Source: Bradyrhizobium sp. BR 10289 (GTDB taxonomy: Bacteria > Pseudomonadota > Alphaproteobacteria > Rhizobiales > Xanthobacteraceae). Taken from it: 64,000 nucleotides of DNA. The notes below the pieces were generated by a model that ran no database searches, was not told the DNA's origin, and was given only the letters and a program-made list of their open reading frames with translations. Shown one piece after another: positions 24,498 through 35,153 of this stretch. How positions within the stretch are numbered: the stretch's first letter is position 1; each line of letters starts with the position of its first letter. Both the position numbers and the translations under genes were made by a program. The stretch spans positions 422,822 to 486,821 of the forward strand of contig NZ_JACOFR010000002.1 of the NCBI RefSeq assembly GCF_019455385.1. The letters run 5' to 3'.

Positions 24498-25997
24498 CTA
24501 GTACTCCACCCCGAGCGCGCCATAGATCCGCCGATGCACCGCCGGCAGCGTCTCGGTGAGATCCTCCGCGATCAGTCCCGGCCCGGCCTCGCTGGCCGCC
24601 TCGCCGTGCATCCACACGCCCATGCTGGCGGCTTCGAACGCCGGGACACCTTGCGCCAACAGCCCCGCGATGATGCCGGCGAGCACGTCGCCGGCGCCGG
24701 CGGTTGCGAGCCAGGGCGGCGCGTTAGCGGCAATGGTGGCCCGACCGTCGGGGGCCGCGATAGTGGTATCCGGGCCCTTGAGCAGCACCACGGCGCCGGA
24801 GCGTTCGGCGGCGGCGCGCACGCGCTCGAGCTTGGATCGGCCTGGAGTCTTGTTGCTGAGGTCGGAAAACAGCCGTGGAAACTCGCCCTCATGCGGCGTC
24901 AGCACCACGGCGGTGTCATGCGACGACTTGATCGATTCAAACAGCCGCTCCGGCTTGGCGGCAAAACTCGTCAGCGCGTCGGCATCGAGCACCAGATGCC
25001 GCTGCGCGGTCAGCGCGGTGTGGACCATGTCGCAGGTGCGCTCACCGATGCCGGCGCCCGGACCGATCATGCAGGTGCTGTAGCGCCTGTCGCCAAGCAG
25101 CTCGCCGAACTCCACCGCGGTGTCGACAGGACGCACCATGACAGCGGTCAGCGCGCTCGCGTTGATCGCAAGCGCATCGCGCGGGGTCGCCAGCGTCACG
25201 AGGCCCGCACCCGCGCGCAAAGCGCCCCGCGCAGCGAGCCGCGCCGCCCCCGTCGCGGCCGCATCACCCGACACCGCCAGCACATGGCCGCGCGCATATT
25301 TGTGGCCGTCGATACGCGGCACCGGGAAAGCGGCGCCCCAGAAATCCGGATCGTTCTCGAAGGTCTGCGGTGCGATCTCGTCCAGCACTTGCGCGTCGAT
25401 GCCGATGTCGGCGACCCGCACGCGGCCGCAATGCATTCGCCCCGGAAGCAGCAAATGCGCGGGCTTCTTGCGGAAGAAGGTGACGGTCTCGGTGGCGTTG
25501 ATCGCGACGCCCATCATGGCGGCGCTGGTGCCGTTGATGCCGCTCGGCAGATCGACGGCAAGCACCGGCGCACCGTTGGCATTGATGGCCTCGATCATGT
25601 CGCGCGCCTCGCCCTCGACGGGACGGCTGAGGCCCGCGCCGAACAGCGCATCGATGATCAGCGCCGGCTTTCCGATCGCCTGCGGATTGAACGGCAGCAC
25701 CGGCTGCTTCCAGCCGCGCGCGGCGGAAGCCGCATCGCCCTGGAGCTGGTCGCGCTCGCACATTAGGATGACCGAGACCTCGCGCCCCTGGGCGGCGAGC
25801 TCGGCGGCTGCGACGAAACCATCGCCGCCATTGTTGCCGGGACCGGCCACGATCAGGATCGGCCCCTCCTCGACGAGCGCGCTGGCGGCCTCAGCGACCG
25901 CCTGGCCCGCGCTCAGCATCAGCTTGAAGCCGGGCGTGCCGGCCGCGATCGCGAGCTGGTCGGCACGCTGCATTTCGGCGGTTGTCAGAACTTCCAT
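24498..25997 (-). CDS. nnrD: Bifunctional NAD(P)HX epimerase/dehydratase
   Basis: A 499-residue metabolite-repair enzyme. The N-terminal epimerase half (YjeF_N, residues 1-~215) has GPGNNGGDGFVAA. The C-terminal ADP/ATP-dependent dehydratase half (~230-499) has LTPHEGEFPRLF and TAGAGDVLAGIIAGLLAQG. Together they return hydrated NADH/NADPH to the active form. ATG 25997 is chosen: it opens with the family's MEVLTTAEMQRADQLA and follows GGAAG. It probably forms an operon with the GNAT gene, with overlapping ends. Confidence 0.93.
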   Translation of the reverse strand: MEVLTTAEMQRADQLAIAAGTPGFKLMLSAGQAVAEAASALVEEGPILIVAGPGNNGGDGFVAAAELAAQGREVSVILMCERDQLQGDAASAARGWKQPVLPFNPQAIGKPALIIDALFGAGLSRPVEGEARDMIEAINANGAPVLAVDLPSGINGTSAAMMGVAINATETVTFFRKKPAHLLLPGRMHCGRVRVADIGIDAQVLDEIAPQTFENDPDFWGAAFPVPRIDGHKYARGHVLAVSGDAAATGAARLAARGALRAGAGLVTLATPRDALAINASALTAVMVRPVDTAVEFGELLGDRRYSTCMIGPGAGIGERTCDMVHTALTAQRHLVLDADALTSFAAKPERLFESIKSSHDTAVVLTPHEGEFPRLFSDLSNKTPGRSKLERVRAAAERSGAVVLLKGPDTTIAAPDGRATIAANAPPWLATAGAGDVLAGIIAGLLAQGVPAFEAASMGVWMHGEAASEAGPGLIAEDLTETLPAVHRRIYGALGVEY

Positions 25998-26715
<718 letters not shown>

Positions 26716-26867
26716 GCCGGGTGCTATCCCGCATTTTGCGACACTCTGACAAGAAATAAGGCTGCTTCGGCGGCCTGATTTCGTTTGTGCGGTCGCGCAA
26801 AACTCGCCCAAAGCGAGAATAATTTTGCTCACCTGGAAACCGACCCGCAGAGCCAAAAGGGGTATGC

Positions 26868-28277
26868 ATGAAGACCGCCAAAGACGTCCTGAAATCGATC
26901 AAGGACAACGACGTCAAATACGTCGACCTGCGCTTCACCGATCCACGCGGCAAGTGGCAGCATGTGACGTTCGACGTCAGCATGATCGATGAGGACATTT
27001 TCGCCGAAGGGACGATGTTCGACGGTTCCTCGATCGCCGGCTGGAAGGCGATCAACGAGTCCGACATGTGCCTGATGCCGGATCCGGTGACTGCGACGAT
27101 CGATCCGTTCTTCGCCGAGACCACCATGGTCATCACCTGCGACGTGCTGGAGCCGACCACCGGCGAGCCCTACAACCGCGACCCCCGCGGCATCGCCAAG
27201 AAGGCGGAAGCCATGGTGAAGTCGATGGGCGTGGGCGACAGCGTGTTCGTCGGCCCCGAAGCCGAGTTCTTCGTGTTCGACGACGTGCGCTATTCGACCG
27301 ACCCCTACAAGACCGGTTTCCGGCTCGACTCCTCGGAACTGCCGATCAACTCCGACACCGAATATGAAGGCGGCAATCTCGGCCACCGCGTCCGCACCAA
27401 GGGCGGCTACTTCCCGGTTCCGCCGCAGGACTCCGTGCAGGACATGCGCTCCGAGATGCTTGGCGCCATGGCCAAGATGGGCGTCAAGGTCGAGAAACAT
27501 CATCACGAGGTCGCGTCCGCCCAGCACGAACTCGGGATGAAGTTCGACACGCTGACGCTGATGGCCGACCACATGCAGATCTACAAATACTGCATCCACC
27601 AGGTCGCGCACATCTACGGCAAGACCGCCACCTTCATGCCGAAGCCGGTCTACGGCGACAACGGCTCGGGCATGCATGTGCACCAGTCGATCTGGAAGGA
27701 CGGCAAGCCGGTGTTCGCCGGCAACAAATATGCCGACCTGTCGGAGACCTGCCTCCATTACATCGGCGGCATCATCAAGCACGCCAAGGCGATCAACGCC
27801 TTCACCAACCCCTCGACCAACTCCTACAAGCGTCTGGTCCCGGGCTATGAGGCCCCGGTGCTGCTCGCCTATTCCGCGCGCAACCGTTCGGCGTCCTGCC
27901 GCATCCCCTACACCGCTTCGCCGAAGGCCAAGCGCGTCGAGGTGCGCTTCCCCGATCCGATGGCCAACCCCTATCTCGGCTTCGCCGCGATGCTGATGGC
28001 CGGTCTGGACGGCATCAAGAACAAGATCGATCCGGGTCCGGCGATGGACAAGGATCTCTACGATCTGCCGAAGGAAGAGCTGAAGCAGATCCCGACCGTC
28101 TGCGGCAGCTTGCGCGAGGCGCTGGAAAACCTCGACAAGGACCGCGGCTTCCTCAAGGCCGGCGGCGTGTTCGACGACGACTTCATCGACGCCTACATCG
28201 AGCTGAAGATGACCGAAGTCGCCCGCTTCGAGATGACCCCGCACCCGGTCGAGTTCGAGATGTATTATTCGGGCTAA
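26868..28277 (+). CDS. glnA: Type I glutamine synthetase
   Basis: A 469-residue GSI-beta enzyme that forms glutamine from glutamate, ammonia and ATP as a dodecamer. Active-site motifs are [18 protein letters not shown], the ATP loop [16 protein letters not shown] and the glutamate-binding [17 protein letters not shown]. The adenylylation site is Tyr398 in [10 protein letters not shown], so activity is expected to be set by GlnE under PII control. It is the usual length. A strong terminator follows. Confidence 0.97.
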   Translation: MKTAKDVLKSIKDNDVKYVDLRFTDPRGKWQHVTFDVSMIDEDIFAEGTMFDGSSIAGWKAINESDMCLMPDPVTATIDPFFAETTMVITCDVLEPTTGEPYNRDPRGIAKKAEAMVKSMGVGDSVFVGPEAEFFVFDDVRYSTDPYKTGFRLDSSELPINSDTEYEGGNLGHRVRTKGGYFPVPPQDSVQDMRSEMLGAMAKMGVKVEKHHHEVASAQHELGMKFDTLTLMADHMQIYKYCIHQVAHIYGKTATFMPKPVYGDNGSGMHVHQSIWKDGKPVFAGNKYADLSETCLHYIGGIIKHAKAINAFTNPSTNSYKRLVPGYEAPVLLAYSARNRSASCRIPYTASPKAKRVEVRFPDPMANPYLGFAAMLMAGLDGIKNKIDPGPAMDKDLYDLPKEELKQIPTVCGSLREALENLDKDRGFLKAGGVFDDDFIDAYIELKMTEVARFEMTPHPVEFEMYYSG

Positions 28278-28302
28278 GCGGCCGAAATAGTTTGCGGCAA
28301 GC

Positions 28303-28333
28303 AAAAGGCGCCCTTCGCGGGGCGCCTTTTTAG
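28303..28333 (+). terminator. Rho-independent terminator of glnA
   Basis: AAAAGGCGCCC and GGGGCGCCTTTTT form a stem-loop ending in a T-run, 25 bp beyond the glnA stop. Confidence 0.88.
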
Positions 28334-28367
28334 TTTGCTTCGTGGGACGGAGTTTTTGTTCTGCATC

Positions 28368-28404
28368 TGACTCCACTTCGTTCTCAAAGAACGAATCGGA
28401 GTCA
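28368..28404. repeat. 37-nt near-perfect inverted repeat
   Basis: Two 17-base arms (TGACTCCACTTCGTTCT and AGAACGAATCGGAGTCA) pair at 15 positions around a 3-base loop, between glnA and the convergent small periplasmic protein gene. The near absence of a loop is unlike a normal terminator and suggests a dispersed palindrome. Confidence 0.6.
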
Positions 28405-28480
28405 CGAAAATCGGCGCACGCCAATTCTTGCTGATTGGTTTACTGAGCCAAGTTACGCGAGCTCAATGCGGCGACCGAAC

Positions 28481-29092
28481 TCACTTGTCCGGAAAATTCA
28501 CCCCGATCTCCGTCACGACAGGCGCGAACTTCACCAGCGCCGCATTGTCGGAAGCCGCCTTCACGCCGTCGCCCAGCAGCGATTTCGGCGCGGCGGCTTT
28601 CTTGTCGAAACGCACCGTGATCGTGCAGCCGCCCTGCAGCGGTCGGCTGAGCGCGCCGCCCTTCCAGTTGGTGACGTAACCGCCATAGTCCCATTCGAAA
28701 CCGTTGACCAGGAACGGCTTGCCATTGGCCTTCTGCACCTCGGCAAGGCTCGATCCGATCGTGATGCCGGCAACGCTCCAGCGGCTGGTCCTAGCGGTGT
28801 CGCGCAGGGTCAAGCCGGAGGCGCGCCTGGCCTTGTCATCGGTGAAGGCGATCTCGAGGCGCCGGTCCGCCGCCTTGGGAAACAGCACGAGGCCCTTGTA
28901 CGTCTCACCCTCGGCGCCCGGCAGGTTCTGCATCACGGCCTCTTTGCCATAGCGCTGCTTCAGGCTCCGCTCCGTGTCATCTGGCGCGACCGGCGAAGCG
29001 CAGGTGATCGGGCCGTCCTGCGGCGGAGCGGATTGGGCGAATGCGGGAGATGCGAGCAGGACGAGAGCGGCGGCAGCAAGGTTGCGTATCAT
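28481..29092 (-). CDS. Periplasmic protein of unknown function
   Basis: A 203-residue protein. ATG 29092 opens a clear signal peptide (MIRNLAAAALVLLASPAFAQ). The mature part has scattered beta-like segments, including SRWSVAGITIGSSLAEVQKANGKPF, which recalls secreted proteins with a small conserved SxxxVxxxNGKPF feature. Two cysteines (ITCASP and GGCTITV) could form a disulfide. The family was not recognised. It is monocistronic. Confidence 0.72.
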   Translation of the reverse strand: MIRNLAAAALVLLASPAFAQSAPPQDGPITCASPVAPDDTERSLKQRYGKEAVMQNLPGAEGETYKGLVLFPKAADRRLEIAFTDDKARRASGLTLRDTARTSRWSVAGITIGSSLAEVQKANGKPFLVNGFEWDYGGYVTNWKGGALSRPLQGGCTITVRFDKKAAAPKSLLGDGVKAASDNAALVKFAPVVTEIGVNFPDK

Positions 29093-29210
29093 CGGGCTGC
29101 AAGTCCAATTTCGAAAAGGACTTGGAAAGTAGCGCGCAAGATCAACTCGGCACAACTGCCCTGATTGCGAGTGGAGGGAGCTTGCCTAAAGCGTCCGGCG
29201 TCACCCGCAG

Positions 29211-29984
29211 CTACGCCGCCGCGCGCTGCTTCGCCACCATGGCTTCGCCAAAGGCCTCGAACAGCTTGCGGTTGATCGGATTGCGCTGCGGGTCGTATTC
29301 GGCGTGCCATTGCACGCCGAGCGCAAACGTCGGGGCTTCGGCGATGCGGATGGCCTCGATGGTACCGTCTTCGGCGACGCCTTCGATCAGCACGCGCTTG
29401 CCGGGATCGAGAATGCCCTGGCCGTGCAGCGAATTCACCCTGATCTTCTCGCAGCCCAGCAGCTTCGCGAACGCGCCGCCGGGCGTGAGGTCGACGTCGT
29501 GACGGTCGGCGAACACGACGGTCGGATCGGGATGGATCTCGCCATTCTCGAGCCGGGGCATGCGGTGGTTCATGCGGCCCGGGATCTCGCGGATTTCAGG
29601 GTGCAGTGAGCCGCCGAAGGCGACGTTCATCTCCTGCAGGCCGCGGCAGATGCCGAACAGCGGAATGCCGCGGGCGACGCAGGCCACCGACAGCGCAAGC
29701 GCCACCTCGTCGCGATGGATGTCGTAGGGCTCGTGCTTCTCGCAAGGGTCGACGTTGAAGCGGGTCGGATGGACATTGGCGCGGGCCCCCGTGAGGACGA
29801 TGCCGTCGACGGTATCGAGCAGCGCCGCGATATCGGTGATGTCAGGCGAGCCCGCAAACATCACCGGCAAGCCGCCGGAGACCTCGGCCACGGCGCGCAA
29901 GTTTCGCTCGCCGACCATCTGCACCTGAAATCGATTTTCGACGCGATGGGCATTCCCGATCACACCGACGACCGGCTTTCTCAT
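29211..29984 (-). CDS. Class I glutamine amidotransferase-like hydrolase (PuuD type)
   Basis: A 257-residue gamma-glutamyl hydrolase of peptidase family C26. The catalytic triad is Cys113 (FGICRGLQEMN), His227 and Glu229 (GVQWHAEYD). The oxyanion region LTGARANVHP is present. The nearest characterised relatives are PuuD, which splits gamma-glutamyl-GABA in putrescine breakdown, but no other puu genes are nearby, so the substrate is open. Confidence 0.88.
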   Translation of the reverse strand: MRKPVVGVIGNAHRVENRFQVQMVGERNLRAVAEVSGGLPVMFAGSPDITDIAALLDTVDGIVLTGARANVHPTRFNVDPCEKHEPYDIHRDEVALALSVACVARGIPLFGICRGLQEMNVAFGGSLHPEIREIPGRMNHRMPRLENGEIHPDPTVVFADRHDVDLTPGGAFAKLLGCEKIRVNSLHGQGILDPGKRVLIEGVAEDGTIEAIRIAEAPTFALGVQWHAEYDPQRNPINRKLFEAFGEAMVAKQRAAA

Positions 29985-30250
29985 CTTCCGTTCCGACCTC
30001 CCGCCGAAAAAGATTCTCCAAAGATGCCCCCGGGATGGAACAAATTCAACAGAAGGGATCGCGGGACGGCAATGCTATTTTCGCGCAAATCCCGGGTCGA
30101 GGGGCACCGACGCATCCCCAAAGGCACCCTTTTGACCCGGTCGCGTTGGCTCTTACGGCCAAGCCGCAGCAGATCGGCAACCCGGCCGGCTTGATCGCCG
30201 CTAAAATTTCGCGAAAGACTGCCCCGCCCGCCGCCTCGAAAGGATCCGAC

Positions 30251-31383
30251 GTGACCATCTCCAGAGATGAACGCAGCCGCAGCGACCTCGCCTGGGCGAT
30301 CTCGGTCGGCGGCATCGGCGTCGTGCTGTTCACGGCGCTGCTCGCCTTCACCTGGTATTTTGCCGCCACCCTGCTGCTGATCTTCACCGGCATGCTGCTC
30401 GGCGTCGGGCTCAACGCGCTGACGAATGCGCTCGGCCGCCGGGTGCACCTTCCCCATACGGCGCGGCTCGTGATCGTCTGTGCCGTGCTCGCGGTGCTGC
30501 TCGCGGGCGTCGCCTATCTCGGCGGCGCTACCATTGCCGATCAGGCCTCGGCGCTGAGCAAGACCATCAAATCGCAAATCGGCACGGTGAAATCCTATCT
30601 GGATCATCATGGCATCGACACGAGCTTCTTCGACTTCGGCAATGCGGCATCCGACTCCTCGGCCACGCCCCCGTCGGACTCGACGTCTCCGCCAGCTGCG
30701 ACGCAGCGTGGTCCCCTGCCCGGTGCTGACGCCCTGGCCTCCAGCGGTGGAGCCATCGTCAGCCAGACTTTCAAGCTGCTTCTCGGCACCATCCACGGCG
30801 TCGGCAATATCTTCATCGTGTTCTTTTTGGGGCTCGCCTTTGCAGCGCAGCCGAGCGTCTACACGACGGCCTGCTGTTCCTCGCACCGGCAAAGCATCGT
30901 GCCCGCATCGCGCTCGTCGTCGACCGCATCGGCGAGACGCTGGAGCGCTGGCTGATCGCGCAGATCGTCGTGATGCTCGCGGTCGGCGCGGTGACCTGGA
31001 TCGGGCTTGCCATCATCGGCATTCCCGGCTCGTTCATCCTGGGGATTCAGGCAGGCCTGCTGGCCTTCATCCCGACCGTCGGCGCCATCATCGCCGGCGT
31101 CGTCGTGGTGCTGGCGAGTCTTGCCTCGGGCTGGATCCCAGCGCTGTCGGCCTTCATCCTCTTCATGGGCGTGCACGCCATGGAGAGCTATGTGCTGACG
31201 CCGCTGCTGCAGCGGCAAGCACTCGATATTCCGCCGGCGACGCTGTTCGCGTTCCAGATCCTGCTCGGCGTCGTCTTCGGCATCTGGGGCCTCGCGCTGG
31301 CGCTGCCCCTCGTCGCCATCGCCAAGGTCGTGATCGACCATTTCAAGACGTATGAGGCGCCACCTCTGGCGGAAGTGGCCTGA
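30251..31383 (+). pseudogene. AI-2E/PerM-family transporter gene split by a one-base deletion
   Basis: The N-terminal half (GTG 30251 to about 30863) encodes membrane helices and a Ser/Pro-rich loop in frame 2. The C-terminal half (to 31383) continues in frame 1 with the conserved FIPTVGAIIAGV and HAMESYVLTPLLQR signatures of the family. Around 30863 the sequence TACACGACGGCC is one base short; restoring a base would give Tyr-Thr-Asp-Gly-Leu-Leu and join the halves into a ~377-residue protein. The unrepaired frame ends at 30955. Either the gene is broken or the sequence has an error. Confidence 0.8.
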
Positions 31384-31389
31384 CCCAGC

Positions 31390-31686
31390 CTAGGTCGTCA
31401 GCACGGTCTCGGTGTGCTCGACCTCGGGCGGCGCGGCAAAATACTGGCCGACCAGGCCGCGCCATTCCGTAAAGTTCTCGGAGCCGCGGAAATCGACGGT
31501 GTGGTTCTCCAGCGTCGCCCACTTCACCATCAGCCGGTAACGCTGCGGCTTCTCGATCGATTTGTGCAGCTCGAAACCGTGAAAGCCCTTGGAGCGGCCG
31601 AAGGCGGCCTTGGCCTTGGCGACGGCGGCTTCAAAATCCTTCTCGCTGCCCGGCTTGACGTCGATTTGCGCGATCTCGGTGACCAT
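31390..31686 (-). CDS. ABM-domain (antibiotic biosynthesis monooxygenase-like) protein
   Basis: A 98-residue single-domain protein with the ferredoxin-like ABM fold: VTEIAQIDVKPGSEKDFEAAV strand and helix, then GFELHKSIEKPQRYRLMVKW and NHTVDFRGSENFTEWRGL. Members are often dimeric monooxygenases or have no known activity. It ends 7 bp after the stop of the converging transporter pseudogene. Confidence 0.8.
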   Translation of the reverse strand: MVTEIAQIDVKPGSEKDFEAAVAKAKAAFGRSKGFHGFELHKSIEKPQRYRLMVKWATLENHTVDFRGSENFTEWRGLVGQYFAAPPEVEHTETVLTT

Positions 31687-31736
31687 CAGTTTCCACCCTT
31701 TTGTGTTCGGTGGACGTGTCTACCGCAGTCACGGGC

Positions 31737-31763
31737 AAAGAAAAAGGCGCCGAAACGGCGCCC
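31737..31763 (-). terminator. Rho-independent terminator
   Basis: On the minus strand GGCGCCGTTTCGGCGCC is followed by TTTTTC. It ends the transcript of the 78-residue gene (31789-32025) before the ABM gene start. Confidence 0.8.
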
Positions 31764-31788
31764 TGCCTGCTCCAAAAATGCAGGTCGC

Positions 31789-32025
31789 TCAGGCCAACAG
31801 CAGCACCGTGCCCGCCACGACAAGCGCACAGCCGGCGAACAGCGCGATCGGCCAATAGCTGCGGCTCTGCGTGTAGCGTCCCTGGGCGCGGCGCTCGGCG
31901 ATGAGCGCCGTCTCATACTCGTCCGCGGTCGAGAACAGGCAGGCGAAGCCGCTGCGCGCCGAAGCTGCGTGAGCTTCGAGCAACATCAGGGCAGCCTGCG
32001 GATTCTGTCGACGGATCGATTCCAT
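31789..32025 (-). CDS. Small membrane-anchored protein of unknown function
   Basis: A 78-residue protein with a soluble N-terminal part and one C-terminal helix (YWPIALFAGCALVVAGTVLL), that is a tail-anchored layout. No motif was recognised. Support comes from the following T-run terminator and consistent codon use; the ribosome site before ATG 32025 is weak. Confidence 0.55.
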   Translation of the reverse strand: MESIRRQNPQAALMLLEAHAASARSGFACLFSTADEYETALIAERRAQGRYTQSRSYWPIALFAGCALVVAGTVLLLA

Positions 32026-32084
32026 GACCGCAATGGTAGGAACCGAATGGTAAACAGGGCATTACCGCGAGGCCGCCCTTCATC

Positions 32085-33305
32085 TCAAGCGGTCGCCGGA
32101 CGCGCCTGCGGCGCACCGGCCCGTGCGGCGCTCTGCCGCCGCCAGTTCTCCAGCGACAGCGGCAGCTCTTCAGCGGCCTCGACGCGGTTACGGCCGCCGC
32201 GCTTGGCTTGGTAGAGCGCGGTGTCGGCCGAGGCCAGCAGCACTTCGAGCTCGGTGCCGGCAGGACCGCCGGCAACGCCGATGCTGACGGTGGTATCGAC
32301 CGGACCTTCGTCGACCACGACGCCGGAGGTCTCGAAGGCTTCGCGGACGCGCTCGGCGACCAGCACACCTTCCTCAAGTGAGCACGGCAACAGCGCGGCG
32401 AACTCCTCGCCGCCGATGCGGCCTGAGAGGTCGGAGATGCGCAAGTTGCTGACGACGACGGTCGAGAACAGTTTCAGCATCTCGTCGCCCGCGGGATGAC
32501 CGAAGCGGTCGTTGATCGACTTGAAATGGTCGATGTCGAAAATCATCACGGTCACGGGACGCCCGGCCTTGGCCTCGCGTTCGATCACCCGGCCGCAGGC
32601 TTCCGAGAAGCCGCGGCGGTTGAGCATGCCGGTCAGCGGATCGGTCGAGGCGGCGGTGCGATGCGCCGTCACCGTGCGCTCGGACACCAGCATGAAGATC
32701 ACGAACACGGTGCCGACGGCATAGAGGATGAGCTCGACCGCGAACACCGTGACCCAGATGCTCGTGGCGAAACCGGCATCGTGCGGGCGCAGGAAGCTGC
32801 CAAGCAGGATCGGCAGCATCAACACGCAACCATGCATGACCGGCACGACGAAGGCCGGCCAGCGCCGTTGCAGGCTCTTGCGCCGTTCGACCCAGAGCTC
32901 GCTCGCGGTCAGCGCCGCATAGACCGAGACGATGCCGGCGCCGACGATCATGCGCAGCATGGATGCGGTGGGATCGAGCAGCGTGGCGGCTGCGGCCCAG
33001 GCGAGCGCACCGACGAGCAGGCCCGGCCAGTTCGGCTTGCGGCCGTGGAAGACGCGCGCCGCATTCCACACCATGCCGCAGGCCACGAAGCCGACCGCGT
33101 TCAACGCGAGATAAAGATGCGGGCCGAGCTTGTCGCCGGCCGCAGTCCACAGCGCGACGGAGGCGGCACCAAGCAGATACGCGGTGCCCCACCATTTCAG
33201 CGCAGGACTGTTCTCCTGCCTGCCGAAGAACACCATCATGGCGCCGAGCAGTGCGGCAACCATGGTGGCAACCAAATAGAGCGTGATGCTATCGAGCGAC
33301 ATCAT
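32085..33305 (-). CDS. Membrane diguanylate cyclase (GGDEF)
   Basis: A 406-residue c-di-GMP synthase. Residues 1-~210 form about six membrane helices of a sensor type I cannot name. The GGDEF domain spans ~218-385: TDPLTGMLNRRGF, IFDIDHFKSINDRFGHPAGD, and the active loop GGEEF at 298-302. The inhibitory RxxD site is intact five residues before it (RISD, 289-292), so product inhibition is expected. It is expressed alone on the minus strand. Confidence 0.93.
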   Translation of the reverse strand: MMSLDSITLYLVATMVAALLGAMMVFFGRQENSPALKWWGTAYLLGAASVALWTAAGDKLGPHLYLALNAVGFVACGMVWNAARVFHGRKPNWPGLLVGALAWAAAATLLDPTASMLRMIVGAGIVSVYAALTASELWVERRKSLQRRWPAFVVPVMHGCVLMLPILLGSFLRPHDAGFATSIWVTVFAVELILYAVGTVFVIFMLVSERTVTAHRTAASTDPLTGMLNRRGFSEACGRVIEREAKAGRPVTVMIFDIDHFKSINDRFGHPAGDEMLKLFSTVVVSNLRISDLSGRIGGEEFAALLPCSLEEGVLVAERVREAFETSGVVVDEGPVDTTVSIGVAGGPAGTELEVLLASADTALYQAKRGGRNRVEAAEELPLSLENWRRQSAARAGAPQARPATA

Positions 33306-33460
33306 GTCGGCCCCCTCTTAGACATAGCAGTTACGCGATCGGTACATCCGATTTGCGCGCCCTTCCGAAGGCGACGCTATGTCCGCCGAGTTCCATTCAG
33401 GTTTTCGCGCAAGCGCAAACTTTCGGGAAACACGCGCTCAATTTGCGTACAAACGAACAA

Positions 33461-33493
33461 CAAAAAAGGCGCTGAAATCAGCGCCTTTTTGCA
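33461..33493 (-). terminator. Rho-independent terminator of rplM-rpsI
   Basis: The stem GGCGCTGAAATCAGCGCC is flanked by an A-run and a T-run, so it works on both strands. It lies about 40 bp after the rpsI stop. Confidence 0.85.
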
Positions 33494-33534
33494 TCTCATT
33501 GAAGCCGCTTTCGCGGCGAATGCGACCGAAGCGA

Positions 33535-34014
33535 TTAACGCTTCGAGAACTGGAAGGACCGGCGGGCCTTGGCCTTGCCGTACTTCTTGCGCTCGACCAC
33601 GCGCGAGTCGCGGGTGAGGAAGCCGCCCTTCTTGAGGACGCTGCGCAGCTCGGGCTCGAAATAGGTGAGCGCCTTGGAGATGCCGTGACGCACTGCGCCG
33701 GCCTGGCCGGACAGACCGCCGCCGGCGACGGTGCAGACCACGTCATACTGGCCCGAACGTGCGGCCACCGAGAACGGCTGCTCGATCATCATCCGCAGCA
33801 CGGGACGGGCGAAATAGACCTCGACCTCGCGCGAGTTGACGGTGACCTTGCCGGCGCCCGGCTTGATCCAGACGCGGGCGACCGCGTCCTTGCGCTTGCC
33901 CGTGGCATAGGCGCGGTTGAACTTGTCGACCTTCTTCTCGTGCTTGGGCGCGTCGGGCGCAGCAGTGGTCTTGAGCTGCGAGAGCTGATCGAGCGACTGA
34001 ATGGATTCGGCCAT
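33535..34014 (-). CDS. rpsI: 30S ribosomal protein S9
   Basis: A 159-residue S9 with an N-terminal alpha-proteobacterial extension of about 30 residues. The conserved core includes [14 protein letters not shown], the glycine-rich [19 protein letters not shown], and the C-terminal [14 protein letters not shown] tail, which reaches the P-site tRNA. It starts two bases after the rplM stop. Confidence 0.97.
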   Translation of the reverse strand: MAESIQSLDQLSQLKTTAAPDAPKHEKKVDKFNRAYATGKRKDAVARVWIKPGAGKVTVNSREVEVYFARPVLRMMIEQPFSVAARSGQYDVVCTVAGGGLSGQAGAVRHGISKALTYFEPELRSVLKKGGFLTRDSRVVERKKYGKAKARRSFQFSKR

Positions 34015-34016
34015 GA

Positions 34017-34481
34017 TTATGCGGCCCTCGTGTTCTTGCGGTTCAACTTGGCGATGTCGATCTTCTCGGGCGTCTGGGCCTCATGCGGATGATCGGCGCC
34101 GCCGTAAACACGGAGGTTGCCCATCTGGACGCGACCGAGCGGACCACGCGGGATCATGCGCTCGACGGCCTTCTCGAGCACGCGCTCGGGATGCTTGCCC
34201 TCGAGGATCTGGCGCGCGGTGCGCTCCTTGACGTGACCGACATAGCCGGTGTGCTTGTAATAGGTCTTCTGCTCGCGCTTGCGACCGGTGAGGACCGCAT
34301 GCTGCGCGTTGATGATGATGACGTTGTCGCCGCAATCGACGTGCGGGGTGTAGGTCGGGAGGTGCTTGCCGCGCAGGCGCATGGCAACGATGGTGGCGAG
34401 ACGGCCGACGACCAGACCCTTGGCGTCGATCAGCACCCACTTCTTCGTCACCTCAGCCGGCTTTGCCGAAAAGGTTTTCAT
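34017..34481 (-). CDS. rplM: 50S ribosomal protein L13
   Basis: A 154-residue L13. Conserved blocks are [34 protein letters not shown] and the [10 protein letters not shown]-type loop ([13 protein letters not shown]). ATG 34481 ([10 protein letters not shown]) is chosen over 34520 because the extra 13 residues do not belong to the family. First gene of the rplM-rpsI operon; the ~120 bp upstream are strikingly AT-rich for this genome, as expected for a strong ribosomal promoter. Confidence 0.97.
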   Translation of the reverse strand: MKTFSAKPAEVTKKWVLIDAKGLVVGRLATIVAMRLRGKHLPTYTPHVDCGDNVIIINAQHAVLTGRKREQKTYYKHTGYVGHVKERTARQILEGKHPERVLEKAVERMIPRGPLGRVQMGNLRVYGGADHPHEAQTPEKIDIAKLNRKNTRAA

Positions 34482-34639
34482 ATCGGAGTTTCCGTGGACG
34501 GGAGATATCGGCGCGAACACCGCACCGGACTGCGCGGGTTTCTAGAGACAAGACGCGTAACGGTCAATGCCAAATGACGCAATTTATATCTGCAATATCA
34601 ATATCTTAAAAATATGGTGTGATAATACCTGCAAAAAGC

Positions 34640-35068
34640 TCAAACGTTTGGAATGGAATAGGTGGATGTGACATGGGCGATCGGGTCGGGCGAGGTCCCC
34701 GACAGCAGCTTCACCTCCCCGACCGCCAGACGCTTGCCGAGCTTGAGCAGCCGGGCCTCCGCCAGCACGTCCTGCCCGGGCTGGCCCTTGCGCAGGAAGT
34801 TGATGTTGAGATTGGTGGTGACCGCCAGTCCGACCGGGCCGATCGCGGACAACAGCACGACATACATCGCGAAATCGGCCAGCGCCATCAGCGTCGGGCC
34901 AGATACGGTTCCGCCCGGCCGCAGCATCTTCTCGCTGAAGCGCTGGCGCAAAAGGCAGGTCTGGCCGTCCGCGCTCTCGATCGTGATGTCGTCGCCGCTG
35001 AAGGCCTGGGGAAACTCGTCACGGAGAAACTGTTCGACCTCCGCCACGCTCATTTTCGCTAATGCCAT
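34640..35068 (-). CDS. PaaI-family hotdog thioesterase
   Basis: A 142-residue hotdog-fold acyl-CoA thioesterase candidate. The core has RPGGTVSGPTLMALADFAMYVVLLSAIG, where the usual HxGxxxGG...D motif is replaced by RPGGTVSG but the following Asp is kept, then LNINFLRKGQPGQDVLAEARLLKLGKRL. It is divergent from the crotonase gene (85 bp apart), so the two may share regulation in acyl-CoA metabolism. Confidence 0.82.
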   Translation of the reverse strand: MALAKMSVAEVEQFLRDEFPQAFSGDDITIESADGQTCLLRQRFSEKMLRPGGTVSGPTLMALADFAMYVVLLSAIGPVGLAVTTNLNINFLRKGQPGQDVLAEARLLKLGKRLAVGEVKLLSGTSPDPIAHVTSTYSIPNV

Positions 35069-35153
35069 GCTGTTCCCGTCCTCGCTTCACTTGCCCTGTT
35101 ACATTAAGTTATCGGCGTCATCTCATTGCAATCATCCAACGGAAGTCGCGTCA

